This document shows positions 8,777 to 18,695 of a stretch of DNA of 64,000 nt, in pieces. Location: NCBI RefSeq assembly GCF_020510565.1, contig NZ_CP075189.1:2402501-2466500 (forward strand), in the 5' to 3' direction. The first letter of the stretch is position 1, and each line of letters opens with the position of its first letter. The notes below the pieces were generated by a model. The model was not told the origin of the DNA, searched no databases, and saw only the letters and a program-made list of their open reading frames with translations. The DNA comes from Ferribacterium limneticum. Its GTDB lineage: Bacteria; Pseudomonadota; Gammaproteobacteria; Burkholderiales; Rhodocyclaceae. The translations under genes were made by a program, and so were the position numbers.

Positions 8777-9517
8777 ATGCTGAACGCTAAAATCGCGCTG
8801 GTCACTGGTGCCACACGCGGCATCGGCCGAGCCATTGCGCTAGAACTGGGCAAGCAGGGTGCCACCGTAATTGGCACGGCAACTAGCGATGACGGTGCTG
8901 CCAAAATTTCGGCCTATTTGGCCGAGGCTGGTATCAAGGGGAAGGGCATTGCGCTTAACGTGTGTGATGTTGCGCAGACCGATTCGGCGCTTGCCGATAT
9001 CGCCAAGGAACTTGGTGCCATCACCATTCTGGTCAATAACGCCGGCATCACCCGCGACAACCTGACCATGCGCATGGGCGACGATGAGTGGGATGCGGTT
9101 ATCGACACCAATCTGAAAGCAGTTTTTCGATTGTCGCGGGGCGTCATGCGCGGCATGATGAAAGCGCGCTTCGGGCGCATCGTTAACATTACGTCCGTGG
9201 TCGGCTATTCGGGCAATCCCGGCCAGGCCAATTACTGCGCAGCCAAGGCTGGCGTCGCAGGGATGAGCCGTTCGCTGGCGCGGGAACTTGGTAGTCGCAA
9301 CATCACGGTCAACTGTGTTGCACCGGGCTTTATAGCAACCGACATGACGCATGCGTTGACCGAAGAACAGAAGCAGGCCATGCTGGCGACCATTCCACTG
9401 GGTCGCGCTGGTACGCCAGAAGATATTGCCGGCACTGTCGGCTTTCTCGTATCCCCGGCTGCCGCCTATGTCACAGGCACAACAGTGCATGTGAATGGCG
9501 GTATGTTCATGGATTGA
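8777..9517 (+). CDS. fabG: 3-oxoacyl-ACP reductase
   Basis: NADPH-dependent short-chain dehydrogenase for the first reduction of fatty-acid elongation. 246 residues with the cofactor motif TGATRGIG, NNAGITRDN, the catalytic Ser in NITSVVGYSG, and Tyr153/Lys157 in NYCAAKAG. It ends with the usual GGMFMD. It lies between fabD and acpP. Confidence 0.96.
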   Translation: MLNAKIALVTGATRGIGRAIALELGKQGATVIGTATSDDGAAKISAYLAEAGIKGKGIALNVCDVAQTDSALADIAKELGAITILVNNAGITRDNLTMRMGDDEWDAVIDTNLKAVFRLSRGVMRGMMKARFGRIVNITSVVGYSGNPGQANYCAAKAGVAGMSRSLARELGSRNITVNCVAPGFIATDMTHALTEEQKQAMLATIPLGRAGTPEDIAGTVGFLVSPAAAYVTGTTVHVNGGMFMD

Positions 9518-9590
9518 TTTCCCGAAGCCCCGGCTTTTGGTAAACTAGTAACGTTTTTTTTCGTACCCCTGAGGGGAAGGAGTTTTTCTA

Positions 9591-9827
9591 ATGGATAACA
9601 TCGTAGAGCGCGTCAAAAAGATCGTCGCCGAACAACTGGGCGTGAACGAAGCGGACATCAAGAACGAGTCCTCCTTTGTGGACGATCTGGGCGCGGATTC
9701 CCTGGACACCGTTGAACTGGTCATGGCACTCGAAGAAGAGTTCGAGTGCGAAATCCCTGACGACCAGGCTGAAAAGATCACCACGGTCCAGCAGGCTGTC
9801 GATTTCATCCTCGCCAACAAGAAGTAA
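9591..9827 (+). CDS. acpP: Acyl carrier protein
   Basis: Carrier of growing acyl chains. 78 acidic residues with the 4'-phosphopantetheine site at Ser37 in [11 protein letters not shown] strong AAGGAG lies 7 bases before the start, consistent with high expression. The 73-base gap after fabG is larger than elsewhere in the cluster and contains TAAACT near 9540, so an internal acpP promoter is possible. The small hairpin CCCCTGAGGGG just before the ribosome-binding site may modulate translation. Confidence 0.96.
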   Translation: MDNIVERVKKIVAEQLGVNEADIKNESSFVDDLGADSLDTVELVMALEEEFECEIPDDQAEKITTVQQAVDFILANKK

Positions 9828-9846
9828 TTCATTCTCGTTGACTTAG

Positions 9847-9875
9847 GCAAGGCCGGCCCCCATGGCCGGCCTTGC
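9847..9875 (+). terminator. Strong 12-bp hairpin between acpP and fabF
   Basis: Perfect inverted repeat GCAAGGCCGGCC / GGCCGGCCTTGC with a 5-base loop. No long T tract follows, so it is more likely an attenuator or mRNA-stabilising stem that sets acpP above fabF than a full terminator. Confidence 0.6.
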
Positions 9876-9898
9876 TACATTTGCTTTCGGAGTGCACC

Positions 9899-11134
9899 TT
9901 GGCACGTCGCAGAGTCGTAATTACCGGTCTGGGCATTGTTAGCCCGGTCGGAAACACCGTCGAAGAAGCCTGGCAGAATATTCTTGCTGGCAAATCCGGT
10001 ATTGCCGCTGTCACCAAGTTCGATACCACAACCTTCCCGGTGCAATTCGCCGGCGAGGTCAAGAACTTTGACATTACTCAATATATTTCCGCCAAAGACG
10101 CACGCCGGATGGATCACTTTATCCATTTTGGCCTGGCTGCTGGCATTCAGGCCGTTCGAGACGCCGGCCTGGACAAAGAAAACGTCGTGGATCTCGAACG
10201 CGTTGGCGTTGCCATCGGTTCCGGTATCGGTGGCCTGCCACTGATCGAAGCGACCAAGGAAGAATATACCGCCGGCGGCGTACGTAAAGTGTCGCCATTC
10301 TTCGTGCCGGGTTCGATCATCAACATGATCTCTGGCAACTTGTCGATCGAGTTTGGCTTCAAGGGACCGAATATCGCCTTGGTTTCAGCCTGCACGACCG
10401 GTACGCACTCCATTGGCGACGCGGCACGTATCATCGAATACGGCGACGCGGATGTCATGGTTGCCGGCGGTGCCGAATCAACCGTATCGCCGCTGGGTAT
10501 GGGTGGCTTCTGCGCCGCTCGTGCGCTATCGACCCGCAATGACGATCCGACCACGGCCAGCCGGCCATGGGACAAGGATCGCGACGGTTTCGTGCTGGGC
10601 GAGGGTGCTGGCGTCATGGTGCTTGAAGAGTACGAGCACGCCAAGGCTCGTGGCGCCAAGATCTATGCCGAACTGGTCGGTTACGGTATGAGTGCCGATG
10701 CTTATCACATCACCGCGCCGAATATGGATGGCCCGCGCCGTTCCATGGTCAATGCGTTGAAGAATGCCGGCATCTCTCCATCTGATGTCCAGTACCTGAA
10801 TGCCCATGGGACTTCGACGCCGCTTGGCGACAAGAACGAATCGGACGCCGTCAAGGCAGCTTTCGGTGATCACGCCTACAAGCTGGTGGTTAACTCAACC
10901 AAGTCGATGACTGGTCATCTGCTGGGTGGTGCCGGTGGTATCGAGTCCTTGTTTACGGTCTTGGCCATTCATAATCAGATCTCGCCGCCGACGATCAATA
11001 TCTTCAATCAGGATCCGGAATGTGATCTTGATTACTGTGCCAATACGGCACGGCCGATGAATATTGAGTATGGCCTGAAGAACAACTTCGGCTTCGGCGG
11101 AACCAACGGATCGCTGGTCTTCAAGCGCATCTAA
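9899..11134 (+). CDS. fabF: Beta-ketoacyl-ACP synthase II
   Basis: Elongating condensing enzyme. I use the TTG start at 9899, with GGAG 8 bases upstream, giving [20 protein letters not shown]. The frame opens earlier (9872), but that part overlaps the hairpin. The catalytic Cys is in [12 protein letters not shown], and the His residues are in [11 protein letters not shown] and [12 protein letters not shown], the complete KAS II triad. Length is 411 residues. It closes the fatty-acid cluster; fabI is elsewhere (38.9 kb). Confidence 0.95.
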   Translation: MARRRVVITGLGIVSPVGNTVEEAWQNILAGKSGIAAVTKFDTTTFPVQFAGEVKNFDITQYISAKDARRMDHFIHFGLAAGIQAVRDAGLDKENVVDLERVGVAIGSGIGGLPLIEATKEEYTAGGVRKVSPFFVPGSIINMISGNLSIEFGFKGPNIALVSACTTGTHSIGDAARIIEYGDADVMVAGGAESTVSPLGMGGFCAARALSTRNDDPTTASRPWDKDRDGFVLGEGAGVMVLEEYEHAKARGAKIYAELVGYGMSADAYHITAPNMDGPRRSMVNALKNAGISPSDVQYLNAHGTSTPLGDKNESDAVKAAFGDHAYKLVVNSTKSMTGHLLGGAGGIESLFTVLAIHNQISPPTINIFNQDPECDLDYCANTARPMNIEYGLKNNFGFGGTNGSLVFKRI

Positions 11135-11158
11135 GCCAGTTCTGCAGGAAAACGAACG

Positions 11159-11596
11159 GTGCAGTTTCCGATCACCATCGGACTGCACCGTTCGCGCATT
11201 CTGGATGTGATGCTTCTGATTATCACCATGCTGACAAGTGCAACGATCCTGGGCTTTCAGTGTTCGGACTCAATGCGTGCGGGTCTGTTGATTGCCGTCC
11301 TGGTTTTGGGAATACAGGCTTGGTATGCCCTGAAGCCAAGCATCAAGGCAATCCGACTCGAACGCAACGGAGACATTTTGATCGCACGGGTCGGCGAAGG
11401 TGATTTTGTACAGGCGATACCCAAACCAGGGGCAACCATTCACCCTTGGCTGAGCATCATCCGTCTGACGACAGAGGACGGTCGAACCTCAACGCTGATT
11501 GCTACGGTCAACCGGAAAAATAGCGAAAATTTAAGACGCTTGCGGATGTTTATACGCTGGCAAGCGAATTTCAGCGGGCCGAACGACGACGCCTGA
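11159..11596 (+). CDS. YgfX-like small inner-membrane protein
   Basis: 145 residues starting at GTG 11159. Two hydrophobic helices lie near residues 14-34 and 41-56, followed by a soluble C-terminal domain with an aromatic end [10 protein letters not shown]. This matches the layout of YgfX/CptA proteins (two helices, small beta domain, basic C-terminal helix), and the position beside nadB and rpoE is where ygfX often sits. E. coli YgfX partners with SdhE and affects cell division proteins. The stretch [10 protein letters not shown] between the last strand and the C-terminal helix is encoded by a dispersed repeat copy, replacing the loop normally found there. The 3' end overlaps convergent nadB by 26 bases. 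Family call is from pattern, not a search. Confidence 0.6.
   Translation: MQFPITIGLHRSRILDVMLLIITMLTSATILGFQCSDSMRAGLLIAVLVLGIQAWYALKPSIKAIRLERNGDILIARVGEGDFVQAIPKPGATIHPWLSIIRLTTEDGRTSTLIATVNRKNSENLRRLRMFIRWQANFSGPNDDA
11502..11538 (+). repeat. Dispersed ~40-bp repeat, copy 2 (inside the YgfX-like gene)
   Basis: CTACGGTCAACCGGAAAAA followed by a diverged AT-rich half. It is read in frame as ATVNRKN, the same frame as copies 1 and 3. Confidence 0.8.
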
Positions 11597-13151
11597 GCAC
11601 CGTATTTTTTGCCTTGCTAGCCATTTCCGGAAAGTCCCGGGAAAAATGCAACCCGCGGCTTTCTTTGCGCTGCATAGCGCAACGAACAATCAAATCCGCG
11701 GTAACGACCAGATTACGCAATTCGATCAGGTCATGGCTGACCCGGAAGTTGGCGTAGAACTCTTCGATTTCGCGCATCAACAGGCCAATGCGGTGCTTGG
11801 CGCGTTTCAGGCGCTTGGTTGTACGGACAATTCCGACGTAGTCCCACATAAAGCGGCGAAGTTCATCCCAATTGTGGGAAATAACCACTTCTTCGTCGGC
11901 ATCGGTAACCCGACTTTCGTCCCACAGTGGCAATGAAGGGACGGTCGTAGTTTTTTTCTCCAGAATATCCTGGACGACCGCTTCCGCGAACACAAGGCAT
12001 TCGAGCAGGGAGTTCGAGGCGAGACGATTGGCGCCGTGCAGCCCGGTGCACGATGCCTCTCCAGCGACATAGAGCCCGGCAACATCGGTTCGACCGCGCA
12101 AATCACTGACAATGCCGCCGCACGTATAGTGCGCCGCTGGAACGACCGGGATCGGTTCCTGCGCGATATCGATCCCCAGCTCCAGGCAGCGCGCATGAAT
12201 ATTGGGGAAGTGATTGCGGATGAAGTCCTCACCCTTATGGGAAATATCGAGGAACACACAATCAAGGCCGCGCTTCTTCATCTCGAAGTCGATAGCCCGG
12301 GCGACGATGTCGCGTGGTGCCAATTCGGCGCGATCATCATGTTCGGGCATGAAACGGGTGCCGTCGGGCAGGCGGAGGAGGCCACCTTCACCACGCACCG
12401 CCTCTGAAATCAGGAAGGACTTGGCCTGCGGGTGATACAGGCAGGTTGGATGGAATTGAATGAACTCCATGTTGGACACTCGGCAACCCGCACGGTAGGC
12501 CATCGCGATGCCATCGCCAGTCGAGGTATCCGGGTTGGTCGTATAAAGATAAACCTTTCCTGCGCCACCGGTCGCCAGCAGGGTGTTGGCTGCGCCGATG
12601 GTGACGACCTCGCCGTCGCGGTTGTTCAGGATATACGCACCAAAACAGCGTTTTTCACCGGTCCCCAATTTGTCGCCAGTAATCAGGTCGATGGCGATGT
12701 GGTCTTCCAGCACCGTAATGTTCGGGTTGGCGCGGACTTTTTTGGTCAGGGTGTCCTGGACTGCCATTCCGGTGGCATCGGCTACGTGAATGACGCGACG
12801 GGCACTATGTCCGCCTTCGCGCGTCAGGTGATAGCCTGCATCGTCTTTGGTAAAGGGAACACCTTGCTCGATCAGCCATTCGATGGCATGTCGGCCGTTT
12901 TCGACGACGAAACGCGTTGCCTTTTCATCGTTCAGCCATGCGCCCGCGATCAGCGTGTCCTGAATATGCGCTTCTATTGAATCACGGCTGTCGAGAACCG
13001 CAGCAATTCCACCCTGAGCCCAGCCGGAGGCAGAGTCTTCAAGGCTGCGTTTGCTGACCAGAACGACACTGCAATGGGATGAAGCCAGTCGCAAGGCAGC
13101 GGATTGGCCCGCCAGCCCGCTACCAATAATAAGGACATCGAATTTCTGCAC
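11571..13151 (-). CDS. nadB: L-aspartate oxidase
   Basis: FAD enzyme that oxidises L-aspartate to iminoaspartate, the first step of NAD biosynthesis. 526 residues: FAD-binding [20 protein letters not shown], the substrate-loop region [43 protein letters not shown], and the helical C-terminal domain. Length matches E. coli NadB (540). It is convergent with the YgfX-like gene and divergent from rpoE, as in many gamma- and betaproteobacteria. No quinolinate synthase gene lies in the window. Confidence 0.95.
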   Translation of the reverse strand: MQKFDVLIIGSGLAGQSAALRLASSHCSVVLVSKRSLEDSASGWAQGGIAAVLDSRDSIEAHIQDTLIAGAWLNDEKATRFVVENGRHAIEWLIEQGVPFTKDDAGYHLTREGGHSARRVIHVADATGMAVQDTLTKKVRANPNITVLEDHIAIDLITGDKLGTGEKRCFGAYILNNRDGEVVTIGAANTLLATGGAGKVYLYTTNPDTSTGDGIAMAYRAGCRVSNMEFIQFHPTCLYHPQAKSFLISEAVRGEGGLLRLPDGTRFMPEHDDRAELAPRDIVARAIDFEMKKRGLDCVFLDISHKGEDFIRNHFPNIHARCLELGIDIAQEPIPVVPAAHYTCGGIVSDLRGRTDVAGLYVAGEASCTGLHGANRLASNSLLECLVFAEAVVQDILEKKTTTVPSLPLWDESRVTDADEEVVISHNWDELRRFMWDYVGIVRTTKRLKRAKHRIGLLMREIEEFYANFRVSHDLIELRNLVVTADLIVRCAMQRKESRGLHFSRDFPEMASKAKNTVLRRRRSAR

Positions 13152-13321
13152 GCTGTTCTCTATAAGAGTTATTTTGCGCCAAATATAGCACGCAGAAAAC
13201 GATTCATCCGGTTACAGATAGTCACAAATAGGGATAAATACCTATCGGCTTCGTGAAAATGGCTGCGCTATACTTGTGCCATAAAGAAAGCAACGACCAA
13301 ACCCCAGGGAAAACGAGAGCC

Positions 13322-13921
13322 ATGAGTGAGCGCGAGATCGATCAAATACTGGTCGAGCGGGCGCAAGGCGGAGATAAGCACGCCTTCGACCTGTTGGTGA
13401 GCAAATACCAGCGCAAGCTGGGGCGTTTGCTGTCGCGTTTCATTCGCGATCCGGCAGAAGTTGAGGACGTTTCCCAGGAGGCATTCATCAAGGCCTATCG
13501 AGCCCTGCCGTCATTTAGAGGCGATAGTGCCTTTTATACCTGGCTGTATCGCATTGGCATAAACACCGCCAAAAATTACCTTGTTTCACAGGGCCGCAGG
13601 GCACCGACAACAACCGAATTTGACAACGACGAGGCTGAGACTTTCGATGATGCGTCGCAGTTGCGCGATATCAACACGCCGGAAAGCCTGCTTCTGACCA
13701 AGCAGATTGGCCAAACAATCAACGCAGCCATGGATGCGCTTCCTGAAGAGTTGAGAACGGCCATTGTGCTTCGTGAAATTGACGGCATGTCCTACGAGGA
13801 AATTGCCGGCATCATGGATTGCCCGATTGGCACGGTGCGCTCCCGGATTTTTCGCGCTCGTGAGGCGGTAGCAGGGAAACTGCGTCCATTGCTCGACACC
13901 GCTTCAGACAAGCGCTGGTAA
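13322..13921 (+). CDS. rpoE: RNA polymerase sigma factor RpoE (AlgU/ECF group)
   Basis: Envelope-stress sigma factor. ATG 13322 gives MSEREIDQILVERAQGGDKH, the usual RpoE start, although the frame is open from 13253. Region 2 is FDLLVSKYQRKLGRLLSRF with DVSQEAFIKAYRALPSF; region 4 is LPEELRTAIVLREIDGMSYE through IGTVRSRIFRAREA. 199 residues. A TATACT hexamer at 13269-13274 may be the -10 of its promoter, but no good -35 is visible. Unusually, no rseA (anti-sigma) or rseB follows: the next gene, 3 bases away, is rseC-like and then mucD. Confidence 0.94.
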   Translation: MSEREIDQILVERAQGGDKHAFDLLVSKYQRKLGRLLSRFIRDPAEVEDVSQEAFIKAYRALPSFRGDSAFYTWLYRIGINTAKNYLVSQGRRAPTTTEFDNDEAETFDDASQLRDINTPESLLLTKQIGQTINAAMDALPEELRTAIVLREIDGMSYEEIAGIMDCPIGTVRSRIFRAREAVAGKLRPLLDTASDKRW

Positions 13922-13923
13922 GC

Positions 13924-14358
13924 ATGGTTTCCGAACAAACTACTATCAAAGCCATTGTCCGCACTCTGGATGGCAAGTTTGCCAACGTCGAGGTCGAGCA
14001 TGGGGGCTGCGGACGCTGCCATGAAGAAGGGGGCTGCGGTGGCCAGCAGCTTACTCAGATGTTCTGTGGTGGACAGAAAACCTACCGGGTCGAAAATACT
14101 ATCGGTGCCGATATCGGTGAGCGGGTAACGATCGGAATCGCAGCAGGTAGTGTGAGCCGCACTGCGAATTTTGCCTATATTTTGCCGTTGACCGTAACAA
14201 TCGTCGGCGCAGCGCTGGGCGCATTATTCGGTAGCGACTTGAGCGCCATTATCGGAGCCGGCATTGGACTGAGCATTGCATTCTTGTATGTCATAGCTCA
14301 TTCGCACGGCAAGACTGGAAATCTTACTGAACGCCCTCATATCATTTCCCGTTCCTGA
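13924..14358 (+). CDS. rseC: RseC/MucC-family integral membrane protein
   Basis: 144 residues with the family layout: an N-terminal cytoplasmic cysteine cluster (GGCGRCHEEGGCGG with a further Cys in MFCGG), then two transmembrane helices (about 80-102 and 105-122), then a short polar tail. In E. coli RseC takes part in the SoxR reducing system and weakly modulates sigma-E. It starts 3 bases after rpoE, taking the place where rseA is expected. It is not an anti-sigma: there is no N-terminal RseA-type helical domain. Confidence 0.85.
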   Translation: MVSEQTTIKAIVRTLDGKFANVEVEHGGCGRCHEEGGCGGQQLTQMFCGGQKTYRVENTIGADIGERVTIGIAAGSVSRTANFAYILPLTVTIVGAALGALFGSDLSAIIGAGIGLSIAFLYVIAHSHGKTGNLTERPHIISRS

Positions 14359-14373
14359 TCGAATTCGGAGGTT

Positions 14374-15807
14374 ATGTCGTCCATGAAGCGCCTGATTACT
14401 TTTTTTCTCATTGGGTTCCTCAGTTCGTTTGCCTTTGCTCAGATGCGAGGATTGCCAGACTTTTCCGAACTAGCTGAAAAACAAGGTCCGGCTGTCGTCA
14501 ATATCAGTACGACACACGTCGTGCGCGGACAGTCCCAGGTAATGCCGTTTCCGTTCGATGAGAACGATCCGGCCTTTGAGTTTTTCAAGCGGTTTGTTCC
14601 CCGTCACCCTGGCGGTGGCATGCCGCGTGATTTTGAGAACAAGTCGCTTGGGTCTGGCTTCATCGTCAGCGGTGATGGCTATATTTTGACCAACGCCCAC
14701 GTTGTCGATGGTGCCGACGAAGTAACGGTGCGCCTGACCGACAAACGCGAATTCAAGGCCAAGACCATTGGGGCCGACAAGCGGACGGATGTCGCGTTGC
14801 TCAAGATCAGTGCAACCGGTCTCCCGGTTGTCAAGCTAGGTGATCCGGCGCAACTGAGGGTTGGTGAGTGGGTTGTGGCGATTGGCTCCCCCTTCGGTTT
14901 CGATAACTCGGTAACCGCTGGCATAGTCTCGGCCAAAGGCCGCTCGTTGCCGCAGGAAAACTATGTGCCTTTCATTCAGACCGATGTTGCGATCAACCCC
15001 GGCAACTCCGGTGGGCCGCTATTCAACATGCGCGGTGAAGTAGTCGGTATTAATTCTCAAATTTACAGTCGTAGCGGCGGTTACATGGGCGTTTCCTTTG
15101 CCATTCCGATCGATGTGGCCATGGAAATCCAGAACCAGTTGCGCGCCTCTGGCAAGGTCAGCCGAGGTCGACTGGGGGTCGTCATTCAGGAAGTCAGCAA
15201 GGAACTCGCCGAGTCATTGGGCTTGGGAAAGCCAATGGGCGCCGTGGTTAACTCAGTAGAGAACAATGGCCCGGCCGAAAAAGCGGGCATCGAGGCTGGT
15301 GACGTCATCCTCAAATTCGACGGAAAGACCATCAACAATTCGGCGGATCTACCCCGCATGGTGGGCATCACCAAACCCGGAACACGCTCGACTGTTCAGG
15401 TCTGGCGGAAGGGGACAACTCGCGAAATCGGTGTCGTCATTGGCGAGGTGCCCGATGACAAATTGGCTAGTGCAAAACCACAACGTAGCACCAAGTCAGC
15501 TGAGCAGACAGCAAATCGTCTCGGCTTGGTAGTTAGCGAATTGACTGCAGAACAGAAACGCGAATTGAAGATGAATTCCGGTTTGCTGATCGAGGATGTC
15601 CGTGGCACAGGCGCCCGAGCCGACTTGCGGCCGGGCGATATCATCATTGCCGTCATCAGCAAAGGTGCGACAACCGAGGTCAAGGCGACCGATCAGTTCA
15701 ACAAGCTTCTCGCCCAGTTCGAGAAAGGAAGCAATGTCACGCTGCTGATCCGGCGCGGCGAACTGCAGACCTTCATTACGATCAAAGGTTTGAATGGCGC
15801 CAATTGA
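14374..15807 (+). CDS. mucD: DegP/MucD-family periplasmic serine endoprotease
   Basis: Periplasmic quality-control protease. The signal peptide is visible (MKRLITFFLIGFLSSFAFA) and GGAGG lies 4-8 bases before ATG 14374. The trypsin-like domain has His in TNAHVVDGADEV, Asp in DKRTDVALLKI and Ser in NPGNSGGPLFN. Two PDZ domains follow (GRLGVVIQEV through DVILKFDGKTI; RLGLVVSELT through GDIIIAVIS). 477 residues, normal for MucD/DegQ. The position after rpoE-rseC supports sigma-E control. The 3' end overlaps the next gene by 14 bases. Confidence 0.93.
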   Translation: MSSMKRLITFFLIGFLSSFAFAQMRGLPDFSELAEKQGPAVVNISTTHVVRGQSQVMPFPFDENDPAFEFFKRFVPRHPGGGMPRDFENKSLGSGFIVSGDGYILTNAHVVDGADEVTVRLTDKREFKAKTIGADKRTDVALLKISATGLPVVKLGDPAQLRVGEWVVAIGSPFGFDNSVTAGIVSAKGRSLPQENYVPFIQTDVAINPGNSGGPLFNMRGEVVGINSQIYSRSGGYMGVSFAIPIDVAMEIQNQLRASGKVSRGRLGVVIQEVSKELAESLGLGKPMGAVVNSVENNGPAEKAGIEAGDVILKFDGKTINNSADLPRMVGITKPGTRSTVQVWRKGTTREIGVVIGEVPDDKLASAKPQRSTKSAEQTANRLGLVVSELTAEQKRELKMNSGLLIEDVRGTGARADLRPGDIIIAVISKGATTEVKATDQFNKLLAQFEKGSNVTLLIRRGELQTFITIKGLNGAN

Positions 15808-16042
15808 GCTAACCCTCATGAGTCGCGGCTACTGTCACCTCTGTCACGACATGGAGTTGGCGCTGAAGCCGCTAGCGGAAGAGTTTGGTGCTTCAATCAC
15901 CGTGCTTGATGTCGATGCAGACCCCGTCCTTGAGGCCAGGTACGACGAGTTGGTACCGGTGCTGCTACATGGCGAGATCGAGCTTTGCCATTACTTTCTG
16001 GATGAAGCCAAAACCCGTGAATATTTGGCTGGAATCCGCTAA
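15794..16042 (+). CDS. Glutaredoxin-like (DUF836) thioredoxin-fold protein
   Basis: 82 residues with an N-terminal redox motif RGYCHLCHDME (CxxC), beta-alpha-beta thioredoxin fold spacing, and the cis-Pro loop in ELVPVLLHGE. The family is found between mucD and lepA in many betaproteobacteria. It overlaps mucD by 14 bases. Cytoplasmic, with no signal peptide. The partner is unknown. Confidence 0.8.
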   Translation: MAPIELTLMSRGYCHLCHDMELALKPLAEEFGASITVLDVDADPVLEARYDELVPVLLHGEIELCHYFLDEAKTREYLAGIR

Positions 16043-16065
16043 AATTCAGGGTCTTCTGAAAAGGG

Positions 16066-16091
16066 AAGGGCGCCGGACAGCGCCCTTTTTT
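16066..16091 (+). terminator. Terminator upstream of lepA
   Basis: AAGGGCGC / GCGCCCTT stem with a 6-base loop, followed by six T residues. It ends the rpoE-mucD unit; lepA begins 11 bases later, so lepA relies on read-through or on a promoter that I could not define. Confidence 0.75.
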
Positions 16092-16101
16092 ACTGGCACC
16101 A

Positions 16102-17892
16102 ATGGATCATATTAGAAACTTCTCGATCATTGCGCATATCGACCACGGCAAATCAACGCTGGCCGATCGTATCATTCACCTCTGCGGCGGACTTTCCGAT
16201 CGCGAGATGGAAGCGCAGGTGCTCGACTCCATGGATATCGAGCGCGAGCGCGGTATTACTATCAAAGCCCAGACAGCAGCCCTGAGTTACAAGGCGCGTG
16301 ATGGCAAGATTTACAATCTGAACCTGATTGACACACCGGGACACGTCGACTTTTCCTACGAAGTCTCCCGTTCCCTGTCGGCCTGCGAAGGCGCCTTGCT
16401 GGTCGTTGATGCATCTCAGGGTGTCGAAGCACAGACTGTGGCCAACTGCTACACGGCGCTCGAGCTTGATGTAGAGGTTGTGCCGGTATTGAACAAGATC
16501 GACCTTCCTTCGGCCGATCCGGAAAATGCCCGCCAGGAAATTGAAGATGTCATCGGGATTGACGCCTCCGAAGCTGTGCTTGCTTCCGCCAAGACCGGTC
16601 TGGGTGTCGAAGATATCCTGGAGGCCGTTGTCGCCCGCATCCCGCCGCCCAAGGGTGATCCTGAAGCACCACTCAAGGCATTGATCATCGATTCGTGGTT
16701 CGACAATTACGTCGGCGTTGTCATGCTGGTACGCGTTGTTGATGGTGTCTTGCGGCCCAAAGACAAAATACTCTTCATGGCGACGGGGGCTCAGCAATTG
16801 TGCGAGCTGGTTGGCGTTTTCGCCCCGAAGTCCGAGTCACGTGAAGCACTGCGAGCAGGTGAAGTCGGTTTCGTGATTTCCGGCATCAAGGAACTGCAGG
16901 CCGCCAAGGTGGGCGATACGATTACCAGAATGGACCGCAAGGCCACCGAAGCGCTGCCTGGTTTCAAGGAAATCAAGCCGCAAGTCTTTGCCGGGTTGTA
17001 CCCCATCGAATCCAACCAGTACGACTCGCTGCGCGAATCGCTCGAGAAGCTGAAGCTCAACGATGCTTCGCTGCACTACGAACCAGAAGTCTCCCAGGCG
17101 CTTGGTTTTGGTTTCCGCTGCGGCTTCCTTGGCTTGCTTCATATGGAGATCGTCCAGGAACGTCTGGAGCGTGAGTTCGATCAGGATTTGATCACCACTG
17201 CGCCAACGGTGGTCTATCAGGTCGTCATGCGTGATGGTTCGATCGTCGAGGTCGAGAACCCGGCCAAACTGCCGGATATCACCAAAACGGAAGAAGTTCG
17301 CGAACCGATCATCACGGCCACCATCTTCGTGCCGCAGGACTATCTGGGTAATGTCATCACGCTATGTAACCAGAAACGTGGCAATCAGGTCGACATGCAC
17401 TATCACGGCCGCCAAGTAAAGCTGGTCTATGAGATGCCGATGGCCGAAGTCGTGATGGACTTCTTCGACAAGCTGAAATCCTGCTCGAAGGGCTATGCCT
17501 CGCTTGACTACGATTTCAAGGAGTACCGCGCGGCCGATGTTGTGAAACTGGACATCCTGATCAACAGTGAAAAGGTCGATGCCCTGTCGCTGATTGTGCA
17601 CCGTGCCAATGCGCAGTATCGCGGTCGCGAGTTGGCGAGCAAAATGCGTGAGCTTATTCCCCGTCAGATGTACGACGTAGCCATTCAGGCAGCTATCGGC
17701 TCACACATTATTTCGCGCGAGAACGTCAAGGCAATGCGTAAGGACGTGCTGGCCAAGTGCTACGGCGGCGATATCTCTCGCAAGAAGAAGCTGCTGGAAA
17801 AACAAAAAGCCGGCAAAAAACGAATGAAGCAAGTCGGTAGCGTCGAAATTCCGCAGGAAGCCTTTCTGGCCGTGCTGCGTGTCGATAACTGA
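16102..17892 (+). CDS. lepA: Elongation factor 4 (LepA)
   Basis: Ribosome-associated GTPase that back-translocates or assists initiation. 596 residues: G1 [10 protein letters not shown]2 RGITIKAQ, G3 DTPGHVDF, G4 NKIDLPSA, and the LepA-specific C-terminal domain ending in [20 protein letters not shown]. It is followed after 8 bases by lepB, the canonical pair. Confidence 0.97.
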   Translation: MDHIRNFSIIAHIDHGKSTLADRIIHLCGGLSDREMEAQVLDSMDIERERGITIKAQTAALSYKARDGKIYNLNLIDTPGHVDFSYEVSRSLSACEGALLVVDASQGVEAQTVANCYTALELDVEVVPVLNKIDLPSADPENARQEIEDVIGIDASEAVLASAKTGLGVEDILEAVVARIPPPKGDPEAPLKALIIDSWFDNYVGVVMLVRVVDGVLRPKDKILFMATGAQQLCELVGVFAPKSESREALRAGEVGFVISGIKELQAAKVGDTITRMDRKATEALPGFKEIKPQVFAGLYPIESNQYDSLRESLEKLKLNDASLHYEPEVSQALGFGFRCGFLGLLHMEIVQERLEREFDQDLITTAPTVVYQVVMRDGSIVEVENPAKLPDITKTEEVREPIITATIFVPQDYLGNVITLCNQKRGNQVDMHYHGRQVKLVYEMPMAEVVMDFFDKLKSCSKGYASLDYDFKEYRAADVVKLDILINSEKVDALSLIVHRANAQYRGRELASKMRELIPRQMYDVAIQAAIGSHIISRENVKAMRKDVLAKCYGGDISRKKKLLEKQKAGKKRMKQVGSVEIPQEAFLAVLRVDN

Positions 17893-17900
17893 GAATAGCG

Positions 17901-18689
17901 ATGAACTTTGCCCTGATTCTGTTTGTGCTGCTGGTCGTCACCGGTGTGCTGTATGCGGTGGATGTCCTCAAATTTCGAAAGTTGCGGGCAAGAGATGCGA
18001 AGGAGCCTCTCTGGGTGGAGTGGGGGGCTGGTTTCTTTCCCGTCATCCTGATCGTTTTCGTTCTGCGCTCCTTTCTGTTCGAGCCGTTCAAGATTCCCTC
18101 GGGCTCGATGATTCCGACTTTGCTGGTTGGTGACTTTATTCTGGTTAACAAGTTCACCTACGGTATTCGTCTGCCGGTGATAAACAAAAAAATTATCGAC
18201 ATAAACACTCCGCAGCGGGGCGATGTCATGGTTTTCCGTTATCCGGAAGATCCATCGCTCGATTACATCAAGCGTGTTGTTGGCTTGCCCGGTGACACCG
18301 TGACCTATCAGAACAAGCGACTGACCATCAATGGTCAGGCTGTCCCGACGCAAAAGACAGGGGACTATCTGCATCCGGAGCGACTTTATTACTCAGAGCA
18401 GTTTATCGAAAAGTTTGGAGATGCCGAGCATCTTGCTCTGAACGATGCTGATGCTCCTGCCTTTATTCCGGATGCTGCCCGCTTTCCGTACCGTGAAAAT
18501 TGCACTTACAATGCAGCAGGCGTGAGTTGCAAGGTGCCAGCCGGTCACTACTTCATGATGGGTGACAATCGTGACAACAGCCGTGACAGCAGGGCCTGGG
18601 GGTTCGTACCCGAGGCGAACATCGTCGGCAAGGCGTTCTTTATCTGGTTAAATTTCAGCGATTTCAGCCGGATCGGTTCATTCAGGTAA
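17901..18689 (+). CDS. lepB: Signal peptidase I
   Basis: Cleaves signal peptides of exported proteins at the periplasmic face of the inner membrane. Two N-terminal transmembrane helices (about 2-22 and 48-66) precede the catalytic domain. Ser nucleophile in IPSGSMIPTLL, Lys general base in DYIKRVVGLPGD, and the C-terminal box GDNRDNSRDSR. 262 residues. Confidence 0.96.
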   Translation: MNFALILFVLLVVTGVLYAVDVLKFRKLRARDAKEPLWVEWGAGFFPVILIVFVLRSFLFEPFKIPSGSMIPTLLVGDFILVNKFTYGIRLPVINKKIIDINTPQRGDVMVFRYPEDPSLDYIKRVVGLPGDTVTYQNKRLTINGQAVPTQKTGDYLHPERLYYSEQFIEKFGDAEHLALNDADAPAFIPDAARFPYRENCTYNAAGVSCKVPAGHYFMMGDNRDNSRDSRAWGFVPEANIVGKAFFIWLNFSDFSRIGSFR

Positions 18690-18695
18690 GAGGAT

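Noticed and set aside
14160..14196. Possible decayed repeat in rseC (minus strand ACGGTCAACGGC, then GGCAAAATTCG)
   Set aside because: Suggestive, but the core is broken and the protein segment is a normal RseC transmembrane helix.
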